Shown: positions 1 through 4,315 of the stretch, in pieces
Position numbering within the stretch: position 1 is the first letter of the stretch
Layout of the letters: every line of letters begins with the position of its first letter
DNA from: Deltaproteobacteria bacterium
GTDB taxonomy: Bacteria; Desulfobacterota; Desulfobacteria; Desulfobacterales; ETH-SRB1
Direction: 5' to 3'
Length of the DNA stretch: 5,386 nt
NCBI GenBank assembly: GCA_030611115.1
Contig: JAUWQK010000109.1
Location: forward strand, 1-5,386
Position numbers and translations under genes: made by a program
The notes under the pieces: generated by a model
Told to the model about the DNA's origin: nothing
The model's database searches: none
Seen by the model: only the letters and a program-made list of their open reading frames with translations

Positions 1-1
1 T

Positions 2-61
2 TTAGGTAAAAGGCTCCGAGAAGCTAATATTTTCTTAAAGCGTCCGGAAATTTTGTCCTAA
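2..61 (+). CDS. Possible C-terminal tail of an upstream gene
   Basis: One plus-strand frame is open from the window edge and ends in TAA at 59-61. It encodes 19 residues, LGKRLREANIFLKRPEILS, with a charged, protein-like composition. If real, it is the end of a gene that starts outside the window and converges on the minus-strand cluster. A 19-codon open frame is common by chance, there is no recognisable motif, and the other frames over this stretch are not better. Treat it as a weak lead only. Confidence 0.22.
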   Translation, partial: LGKRLREANIFLKRPEILS

Positions 62-70
62 ACATAGAGA

Positions 71-129
71 ATAACACTCAGGAATCATCTGTTTCCTTCA
101 GCCTTCAGCCTAAATACCTGAGTAGTTAC
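71..129. repeat. Degenerate copy of a dispersed palindromic repeat
   Basis: The arms ACTCAGG (76-82) and CCTGAGT (117-123) are inverted around a spacer of 34 nt. The right part, from TTCAGCC at 104 to GTTAC at 129, matches the repeat at 3197-3256: TTCAGCCTA-NNN-ACCTGAGTA agrees at 18 of 21 positions with 3236-3256, and CCTGAGTAGTTAC (117-129) is the exact reverse complement of 3197-3209. The left arm here reads ATAAC-ACTCAGG and has lost about two bases relative to the other copy. It lies between the end of the minus-strand operon and the window edge. There is no T-run, so I do not call it a terminator. Confidence 0.6.
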
Positions 130-136
130 TATCTAA

Positions 137-166
137 TTTGATCAACCGTAAACCGTGAACCGTTAC
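137..166 (-). repeat. 30-nt dispersed repeat, copy 1 (inverted)
   Basis: Read on the minus strand, this stretch begins GTAACGGTTCAC and ends GGTTGATCAAA. It matches 1879-1908 at 27 of 30 positions, in opposite orientation. It sits 7 nt below the stop codon of the Mth938 gene, so the two copies bracket the mtaD-Mth938 pair. Internally it is built from variants of AACCGT/ACGGTT and is itself weakly palindromic. Its function is unknown. Confidence 0.6.
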
Positions 167-172
167 CCTTTA

Positions 173-514
173 TCAGCATGTTAAATGAAAACATGCGCCA
201 ACATTTTTTTCTGATGACAGGTCATTATAAATTTTTACTGCCTTTCTGCTTAATGTTGAAATAAACTCTATGCCCCTTTGCTGAAGTAATTTTTCAAGCT
301 CTTTTTCAGGTTTCATAAGACCGCTTGAGCCTGTGCCGGCAATAATGACTTCCGGCTTTGAATTTATAAGTTTATGGATATCAACGCTTGCAAGTCTATG
401 GCCGGCCTTTCGCCACCAGAAAGCATCTATATGTCCATCGGGGTAGATAATTAAATCAGATGTGAATTTTCTTCCATCAACTACAATAGAACCAAATGCA
501 TAGGACTCAATCAT
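173..514 (-). CDS. Mth938-like (DUF498 / AAMDC-NDUFAF3 fold) domain protein
   Basis: This is a 113-residue protein, the usual length for a stand-alone Mth938-domain protein, and it is probably cytoplasmic since no signal or membrane segment is seen. Family hallmarks are in the expected order: the FGSIVVDG opening strand (7-14), IIYPDG (22-27), WWRKAGHRL (33-41), the IIAGTGSSGLM glycine loop (57-67) and the terminal HLTC (110-113). The family includes archaeal MTH938 and eukaryotic AAMDC and NDUFAF3; no enzymatic activity is established for the bacterial members. The ATG at 514 overlaps the mtaD stop (ATGA), with AGGAGG 10 nt upstream inside the mtaD reading frame, so translational coupling is likely. 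This fixed link to a nucleoside deaminase suggests, but does not prove, a role in the same salvage step. The family call is firm; the function is not. Confidence 0.9.
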   Translation of the reverse strand: MIESYAFGSIVVDGRKFTSDLIIYPDGHIDAFWWRKAGHRLASVDIHKLINSKPEVIIAGTGSSGLMKPEKELEKLLQQRGIEFISTLSRKAVKIYNDLSSEKNVGACFHLTC

Positions 515-1836
515 GACACTATTTCCTCCTCAGGGCCTCTTATTTCATCTGCAATAATCTTAATCTCCTCAATTATATCTTCGAGTTTCAAAGTTAAAAG
601 CCTGCCGTCTTCCATGACTATTTTCCCGTTTATAATAGAGGTTGTGACATCGCTCCCTTTTACTGCATAAACAATATGAGAAACCGGGTTATACATCGGC
701 GTGAGATGGGGCTTGTGGGTATCAATAATTATAATATCCGCCCTTTTCCCTGGCTCAAGAGAGCCGGTTATATCATCAAGCCCAAGTGACCTTGCCCCGT
801 CAATAGTACACATTTTAAGCACAGTATATGCATCCATAACAGTCGGGTCAAAAGTGTTTACCTTGTGCAGCTTGGCTGCGGTATCCATCTCCAGGAAGAT
901 ATCCAGATCATTATTGCTTGCGCATCCATCTGTTCCCAGCCCGACGCAAACTCCCGCTTTTAAAAGCCCTGGTATCGGAGCAATGCCTGATGCAAGTTTC
1001 ATATTGCTTTCAGGGTTATGGGAAACTTTAACATCAAAACGCTGCAAAAGAGAAATATCTTCATCTGTCAGCGCAACACAATGGCAGGCAAGAAGATTCG
1101 GCGACAACACATCAAGATCTGCAAGGAATCCGACGGGTGTAAGGCCATGCTTTTCTTTGCTTGTTTGGACTTCGCTTTCGGTTTCCGAGACATGAATAAC
1201 AAGTGGAATATTATTCTTTTTCGCAAGAAAAGAAGCTCGTTTAAGAAGATCCGGCGAACAAAGATAAGGAGAGTGAGGTTCAACAGCAATAGTTATCAGA
1301 GAATCATTTTTCCACTTTTCGATAAGCATTTCCGTATATGCAAAACCCTGCTCTATTGGACCGTAATTGGGTGAAGGGAAGTCGTATAGTACTTCGCCCA
1401 CCACCGCCCGCATCCCGGCATGTTTTGCCGCACAGGCTACAGCATCTTCGAAAAGATACATATCACAAAAACAGGTAGTCCCGGAAAGGATCATCTCAGC
1501 ACAGGCAAGAAGAGTTCCACAATAAACTTTTTCATAATCAAGCTTTGCCTCTGCAGGAAATATATAATCATTCAGCCAGGTCATCAATGGAAGATCATCT
1601 GCAAGGCCCCTGAAACATGTCATTGCTGCATGAGTATGAGCATTAACAAGCCCCGGCATAATTATACCTCCACGGGCATCTATAATACGTGATGCATTCC
1701 ATGATGAAAAATCATCAGCAGGCCCTAAAGCAACAATTTTTTCACCATCTATGGCAACGGCACCGTTTTTGAACTGCGTGCCCCTTGAATCCATAGTCAG
1801 CAATGTTCCGTTTAAAACCAGTATATCAGAATTCAT
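511..1836 (-). CDS. mtaD: MTA / S-adenosylhomocysteine (5'-deoxyadenosine) deaminase
   Basis: This 441-residue protein is a metal-dependent amidohydrolase of the MtaD/SsnA/TrzN-like group. Family members deaminate 5'-methylthioadenosine, S-adenosylhomocysteine and, in DadD-type enzymes, 5'-deoxyadenosine to the inosine analogues. Visible motifs are the PGLVNAHTHA metal site (H67, H69), EPHSPY (E186, H188), IHVSETE (H215 metal ligand, E218 proton shuttle), CHCVAL (H252), SHNPESNMKL (273-281) and LGTDGCASNND (D303 metal ligand). A C-terminal beta segment with GSLEPGKRADIIIID (358-372) completes the urease-like fold. All expected metal and catalytic residues are present and the length is normal. 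The ATG at 1836 has AAGGTG 10 nt upstream. The next gene overlaps by 4 nt. The upstream neighbour is a purine nucleoside phosphorylase, which fits deamination followed by phosphorolysis. Exact substrate preference cannot be read from the sequence. Confidence 0.93.
   Translation of the reverse strand: MNSDILVLNGTLLTMDSRGTQFKNGAVAIDGEKIVALGPADDFSSWNASRIIDARGGIIMPGLVNAHTHAAMTCFRGLADDLPLMTWLNDYIFPAEAKLDYEKVYCGTLLACAEMILSGTTCFCDMYLFEDAVACAAKHAGMRAVVGEVLYDFPSPNYGPIEQGFAYTEMLIEKWKNDSLITIAVEPHSPYLCSPDLLKRASFLAKKNNIPLVIHVSETESEVQTSKEKHGLTPVGFLADLDVLSPNLLACHCVALTDEDISLLQRFDVKVSHNPESNMKLASGIAPIPGLLKAGVCVGLGTDGCASNNDLDIFLEMDTAAKLHKVNTFDPTVMDAYTVLKMCTIDGARSLGLDDITGSLEPGKRADIIIIDTHKPHLTPMYNPVSHIVYAVKGSDVTTSIINGKIVMEDGRLLTLKLEDIIEEIKIIADEIRGPEEEIVS
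525..530 (-). promoter_or_regulatory. Strong Shine-Dalgarno for the Mth938 gene inside mtaD
   Basis: On the minus strand this reads AGGAGG, 10 nt before the ATG at 514, and it lies within the last codons of mtaD. Together with the ATGA stop/start overlap it supports the chosen start and suggests that both genes are translated from the same mRNA. Confidence 0.8.
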
Positions 1837-1878
1837 AGCAAGTTATCACCTTTTCAAGCAACTCAATAAATATTAGAC

Positions 1879-1908
1879 GTAACCGTTCACAGTTAACGGT
1901 TGATCAAA
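1879..1908 (+). repeat. 30-nt dispersed repeat, copy 2
   Basis: It begins GTAACCGTTCAC and ends GGTTGATCAAA. It matches the inverted copy at 137-166 at 27 of 30 positions. It lies in the leader between the 27-bp inverted repeat and the mtaD start, about 27 nt upstream of the mtaD Shine-Dalgarno. A shorter related piece, GTAGCCGTTCACGG, occurs at 3308-3321 (12 of 14 matches). Confidence 0.65.
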
Positions 1909-1921
1909 ACTATATATAGCC

Positions 1922-2027
1922 TATAGACTTTCAGATAATTAATTTCACAAGGCCAGAAGGAGGAAGGCGTATTAGTTATACGTCAACGACTGATAACACA
2001 GTGAAATTATTTATCTGAAAGTCTATA
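1922..2027. repeat. 106-bp palindromic element with 27-bp arms
   Basis: The left arm (1922-1948, starting TATAGACTTTCAGATAA) and right arm (2001-2027) are inverted copies that match at 26 of 27 positions, separated by 52 nt. The spacer contains a second hairpin, GGCGTAT (1966-1972) with ATACGTC (1978-1984, one G-T pair), so the whole piece can fold as a branched structure. There is no T-tract beyond either arm, so it does not look like a simple intrinsic terminator. The right arm contains the TAG stop of the purine nucleoside phosphorylase gene (2023-2025). It could be a MITE- or REP-like insertion, or an mRNA-stabilising or processing structure between the two genes. Confidence 0.75.
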
Positions 2028-2835
2028 CAACAACATTAATTATCGTTTCAAGCCTGGGAGCAGCTTTCTCCGCCACACTGATAATTTCTTCAATAGTTGC
2101 AGGAACAGGCTCATCAGGATCATTAATGTTGGTAATCGTCGACAGGCATAGTACCCTCATTCCTCCATGCACGGCCGAAATGACTTCCTGAACTGTTGAG
2201 AAACCAACAGCTTCCGCACCTATTGTCTTTAAAAAACGTACTTCTGCCGGAGTTTCAAGAGATGGTCCTTTTAAGCCTGCATATACACCTTTCTGTATTC
2301 TTATACCTGCTTTGGCACCGGCATCTTCCGCAAGCAAAGCAAGCTTTTCATCATATGCTCTGCTCATGTCGGGAAATCTAATACCCCAACTGTCTTCATT
2401 GGGCCCGATAAGAGGATTTGAGCCGGTAAGATTAATATGGTCTTTGACAATCATTATGTCCCCGGCTTTAAAGTCAGGATTGAGTCCTCCGGCTGCATTG
2501 GAAAGAATTAAGATCTTAACGCCAAGCTCCTGCATGACTCTTACTGGAAAAGTAACATCTGCCGGAGAGTAGCCCTCATAAAGATGAAACCGGCCCTGCA
2601 TGGCAATAACAGGTTTTCCATTCAAGCCGCCAAAAAGAAGCTTCCCAAGATGTGCCTGAACCGTCGAAACAGGAAAATTAGGGATATCTTTGTAATTGAA
2701 CGATGCATCAACATTTAGTGAGCCCAAACTATTGCCAAGGCCTGTCCCTGTGAGAATGCCTGTTTCAGGGGACTTGTTAATATGAGCTTTCAAGTATTCT
2801 GCCGTCTCAACTGCCCTGAGCTTATAACTTTTCAT
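2023..2835 (-). CDS. punA: Purine nucleoside phosphorylase, trimeric (PNP-I) family; possible methylthioinosine/5'-deoxyinosine phosphorylase
   Basis: This 270-residue protein belongs to the family that cleaves 6-oxopurine nucleosides with phosphate to the free base and (deoxy)ribose-1-phosphate in the cytoplasm. Motifs are GTGLG (30-34), the phosphate-site His in AHLGKL (H62), MQGRFHLYEGY (79-89; R82, H84, Y86), SNAAGGLNP (112-120), DHINLTG (132-138), GPSLE (190-194; E194 base contact), FSTVQEV (212-218) and TITN (N236 base contact). Glu plus Asn indicates a 6-oxopurine rather than MTAP-type adenine specificity. Two changes from the human enzyme are visible by hand alignment: Phe212 for Met219, and Ile248 for His257, the 5'-OH contact. 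The start at 2835 is chosen because GGGAG lies 7 nt upstream; the in-frame ATG at 2862 has no Shine-Dalgarno and would add nine atypical residues. The gene is first in the probable minus-strand operon. Confidence 0.9.
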   Translation of the reverse strand: MKSYKLRAVETAEYLKAHINKSPETGILTGTGLGNSLGSLNVDASFNYKDIPNFPVSTVQAHLGKLLFGGLNGKPVIAMQGRFHLYEGYSPADVTFPVRVMQELGVKILILSNAAGGLNPDFKAGDIMIVKDHINLTGSNPLIGPNEDSWGIRFPDMSRAYDEKLALLAEDAGAKAGIRIQKGVYAGLKGPSLETPAEVRFLKTIGAEAVGFSTVQEVISAVHGGMRVLCLSTITNINDPDEPVPATIEEIISVAEKAAPRLETIINVVV

Positions 2836-2842
2836 ACCAATT

Positions 2843-2847
2843 CTCCC
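2843..2847 (-). promoter_or_regulatory. Shine-Dalgarno that decides the punA start
   Basis: On the minus strand this is GGGAG, 7 nt before the ATG at 2835. The alternative ATG at 2862 is preceded by TTTCAAAACAA with no purine-rich match, so the shorter protein beginning MKSYKLRAVE is preferred. Confidence 0.7.
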
Positions 2848-2909
2848 AACCCGAATCTCCATTTGTTTTGAAACGCAGAATTTCGAATAATGTTCTCCGA
2901 ACCCTGCTC

Positions 2910-2938
2910 TATATAATCCAACGTTGTTTTTCAGTCAA
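2910..2938 (-). promoter_or_regulatory. Sigma70-type promoter for the punA-mtaD-Mth938 cluster
   Basis: Read on the minus strand, TTGACT (2938-2933) and TATATA (2915-2910) are separated by exactly 17 nt. Transcription would start near 2902, giving a leader of roughly 67 nt before punA. That leader is too short for a typical large riboswitch and shows no clear operator. The upstream edge is only about 20 bp from the end of the MITE-like element at 2958. Confidence 0.6.
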
Positions 2939-3035
2939 GCATCCAAAATCATATAAATAGTGTCTGAACGAAAAGTATTTTTTTAATGCCGGCAATAGTT
3001 TCAGCTTATTTACCGATGTGAAGATTTGTGAAAAA

Positions 3036-3119
3036 GCTATTAGCTATTAGCCATTAGCTATTAGCTATTAGCCATTAGCTATTAGCTCTTAGCTAAAGGC
3101 TAACTGCTAAAAGCTAAAT
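3036..3119. repeat. Heptamer tandem array GCTATTA, switching to GCTAAAN
   Basis: Twelve consecutive 7-nt units all begin with GC. Eight units follow GCTATTA, GCCATTA or GCTCTTA (3036-3091); four follow GCTAAAG, GCTAACT, GCTAAAA and GCTAAAT (3092-3119). A 21-nt higher-order unit (two GCTATTA plus one GCCATTA) is exactly duplicated at 3036-3056 and 3057-3077. Because TTAGC and GCTAA are complementary, the two halves can pair as a hairpin. The array is non-coding and lies inside the MITE-like element. It is likely to vary in copy number between strains. Confidence 0.85.
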
Positions 3120-3128
3120 GCTTTCTAC

Positions 3129-3156
3129 TTGAGAATAGCATCCATCTGATTATAAT
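3129..3156 (+). promoter_or_regulatory. Candidate sigma70 promoter reading out of the MITE-like element
   Basis: TTGAGA (3129-3134) and a perfect TATAAT (3151-3156) are separated by 16 nt. A start near 3163 would give a leader of about 220 nt before the DRTGG gene, including the palindromic repeat at 3197-3256. A second, weaker pair, TTGAGT (3167-3172) and TATATT (3191-3196) with an 18-nt spacer, overlaps the right end of the element. Confidence 0.5.
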
Positions 3157-3196
3157 TTCAGGTGTTTTGAGTTTTCGTCCAGCCACTAACTATATT

Positions 3197-3256
3197 GTAA
3201 CTACTCAGGTGGAAAACCGGCGGGAAGCTTCTGATTTCAGCCTATCCACCTGAGTA
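3197..3256. repeat. Palindromic dispersed repeat, better copy
   Basis: Arms TACTCAGGTGGA (3202-3213) and TCCACCTGAGTA (3245-3256) are perfect 12-bp inverted repeats with a 31-nt spacer. The spacer contains the palindrome GAAGCTTC (3224-3231). The element shares GTAACTACTCAGG and TTCAGCCTA-NNN-ACCTGAGTA with the copy at 71-129. It has no T-tract. If the promoter inside the MITE-like element is used, this hairpin lies in the leader of the right-hand operon. Confidence 0.7.
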
Positions 3257-3277
3257 TATATCTGCCTGACGATATCG

Positions 3278-3306
3278 TTGACATTGAACGACTATTATGA
3301 AATATT
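3278..3306 (+). promoter_or_regulatory. Second candidate promoter for the right-hand operon
   Basis: A consensus -35 TTGACA (3278-3283) is followed after 17 nt by AATATT (3301-3306), a 4-of-6 match to the -10 consensus. It would give a leader of about 70 nt, shorter than the one from the 3129-3156 candidate. The -10 box is weak, so this is only a possibility. Confidence 0.35.
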
Positions 3307-3322
3307 AGTAGCCGTTCACGGC

Positions 3323-3356
3323 TTGAAACTTGAAATTGGAAAGTAGAAATTGGGAA
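3323..3356. repeat. Short A-rich imperfect repeat upstream of the DRTGG gene
   Basis: GAAATTGG occurs at 3332-3339 and 3346-3353 (14-nt period), preceded by TTGAAACTTGAAA. The low-complexity pattern looks like repeat rather than coding sequence. It overlaps the only upstream in-frame start alternative (TTG at 3330) of the following gene. Confidence 0.4.
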
Positions 3357-3383
3357 GAGATAAAATACGGACTAATATTTCAT

Positions 3384-3737
3384 ATGAAAATATCTGAAAT
3401 TAGAGATATATTAAAGGCAACTGTGCTTGTTGGAGATGATCAGCTCGATAAAACAATAGTAGCGGCCGGAGGATCGGATCTGATGGATGATATTTTGTCC
3501 TCACTGGCGGAAGGCTCGGTTTTGCTTACCGGTATAACCACAGAGCAGGTTATACAGACTGCTAAAGTTGCCGGAATTGTTGCGATTGTTTTTGTAAGAG
3601 GAAAAAAACCAAAGGAAAACATTATAGAACTTGCAGGTTCCTATGACATGCCCATTTTACTCACAAGTTACTCTATGTTTGAAGCAAGCGGACGTCTTTA
3701 TATGAACGGATTAAGGGGCCTTGACGGATTCTGGTAA
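3384..3737 (+). CDS. Stand-alone DRTGG-domain protein
   Basis: This 117-residue protein consists almost entirely of one DRTGG-type domain. The family occurs fused to CBS pyrophosphatases and phosphotransacetylases as a presumed regulatory or ligand-binding module, and as single-domain proteins like this one. Recognisable blocks are MKISEIRDILKATVL (1-15), DKTIVAAGGSDLMDDILS (22-39, covering the degenerate DRTGG signature), SVLLTGITTEQVIQTA (45-60), AIVFVRGKKP (67-76) and YSMFEASGRLYMNGLRG (96-112). No signal peptide or membrane segment is seen. The ATG at 3384 is chosen because the domain begins there; a TTG at 3330 would add 18 residues that fall in a low-complexity repeat. The Shine-Dalgarno is weak (GGA about 12 nt upstream). 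tag starts 2 nt after the stop. The family is clear, but its ligand and partner are unknown. Confidence 0.85.
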   Translation: MKISEIRDILKATVLVGDDQLDKTIVAAGGSDLMDDILSSLAEGSVLLTGITTEQVIQTAKVAGIVAIVFVRGKKPKENIIELAGSYDMPILLTSYSMFEASGRLYMNGLRGLDGFW

Positions 3738-3739
3738 TT

Positions 3740-4315
3740 ATGAAGACAAGATGTGAGTGGGCAGGGAGTGATCCCCTTTATATAGAGTACCATGATAATG
3801 AATGGGGAATTCCTCTGCATGATGATAGAAAGTTGTTTGAGTTACTTATACTGGAAGGAGCGCAGGCAGGTTTAAGCTGGCTGACCATTTTAAAAAAACG
3901 CCACAACTACAGAAAAGCTTTTAATAATTTTGACCCGGAAATTGTTGCAAAATTCGACTCAGCTATAATAGAAAAGCTTTTATCGAACAAAGGAATTGTC
4001 CGAAATAGACTTAAGATAGAAGCCGCCATTCAAAACGCCGGAGCATTCCTTAACATTCAAAGGAAATTCGGAAGTTTTGATGCATATATCCGGCAGTTCA
4101 CTAAAGGCAAACCAATAAAAAACGCATGGAAAAATCAAAACGAAATTCCTTCAAAAACAAAGGAATCAATGGCTATGAGCGTTGATTTAAAAAAAAGGGG
4201 GTTTAAATTCGCAGGCCCGGTAATATGTTATGCTTTTATGCAGGCAACAGGAATGGTAAATGATCATACTGTAGATTGTTTTCGATATCAGGAGATATAT
4301 GAATATAGTAAATGA
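3740..4315 (+). CDS. tag: DNA-3-methyladenine glycosylase I
   Basis: This 191-residue enzyme excises 3-methyladenine (and 3-methylguanine) from alkylated DNA as the first step of base excision repair. It aligns along its whole length with E. coli Tag (about 187 residues). The zinc-binding residues are present: C5 and H18 near the N-terminus, and H176 and C180 in NDHTVDC near the C-terminus. The YHDNEWG motif (17-23, W22) and LEGAQAGLSW (38-47; E39 matching the conserved active-site Glu38, W47) form the base-recognition pocket. LKKRGFKFAGPVICYAFMQATGMVNDH (151-176) is highly conserved. The ATG lies 2 nt after the DRTGG stop with only a weak Shine-Dalgarno, so translation may be coupled. The 3' end overlaps the glycosyltransferase by 17 nt. 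There is no Ada-type or other alkylation-response gene next to it. Confidence 0.97.
   Translation: MKTRCEWAGSDPLYIEYHDNEWGIPLHDDRKLFELLILEGAQAGLSWLTILKKRHNYRKAFNNFDPEIVAKFDSAIIEKLLSNKGIVRNRLKIEAAIQNAGAFLNIQRKFGSFDAYIRQFTKGKPIKNAWKNQNEIPSKTKESMAMSVDLKKRGFKFAGPVICYAFMQATGMVNDHTVDCFRYQEIYEYSK
4290..4294 (+). promoter_or_regulatory. Shine-Dalgarno for the glycosyltransferase within tag
   Basis: AGGAG lies 4 nt before the ATG at 4299, inside the last codons of tag. The spacing is short but usable. It favours 4299 over the two ATGs at 4312 and 4315, which open a different frame that stops at 4518. Confidence 0.6.

Larger units (their letters stand above)
2958..3188. mobile_element. MITE-like element with 17-bp terminal inverted repeats
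   Basis: The left end TAGTGTCTGAACGAAAA (2958-2974) and the reverse complement of the right end, TAGTGGCTGGACGAAAA (3172-3188), match at 15 of 17 positions. Both ends carry a terminal TA, compatible with a TA target duplication. The 231-bp interior encodes no protein and contains a heptamer tandem array (3036-3119) and a promoter-like sequence near the right end. Size, non-coding content and terminal repeats resemble miniature inverted-repeat transposable elements mobilised in trans. No transposase is in the window, and the family assignment is inferred only from structure. Confidence 0.55.

Noticed and set aside
701..1692. Several open frames on the plus strand opposite mtaD
   Set aside because: They overlap a gene with complete catalytic motifs, show no family motif of their own, and have composition expected of antisense shadows.
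2196..2572. Plus-strand open frames opposite punA
   Set aside because: Antisense to a full-length conserved phosphorylase; no Shine-Dalgarno or domain signature.
2023..2835. Assignment of the phosphorylase as MTA phosphorylase (MtnP)
   Set aside because: The base-binding Asn in TITN and the GPSLE Glu are of the 6-oxopurine PNP type; MTAP usually has Asp in an ATDYD-like motif at the Asn position.
2836..2902. SAM or purine riboswitch ahead of punA
   Set aside because: The predicted leader is only about 67 nt and I see no aptamer-like helices or conserved core.
3036..3119. CRISPR-like array
   Set aside because: The 7-nt units are contiguous with no unique spacers, and no cas genes are present.
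3202..3256. Intrinsic terminator or attenuator in the right operon leader
   Set aside because: The 12-bp inverted repeat has a 31-nt spacer and is not followed by a T-tract; a matching copy at 71-129 points to a dispersed repeat instead.
3330..3383. N-terminal extension of the DRTGG protein from TTG at 3330
   Set aside because: The extension lies in a low-complexity repeat, lacks a Shine-Dalgarno, and the conserved domain begins at the ATG at 3384.
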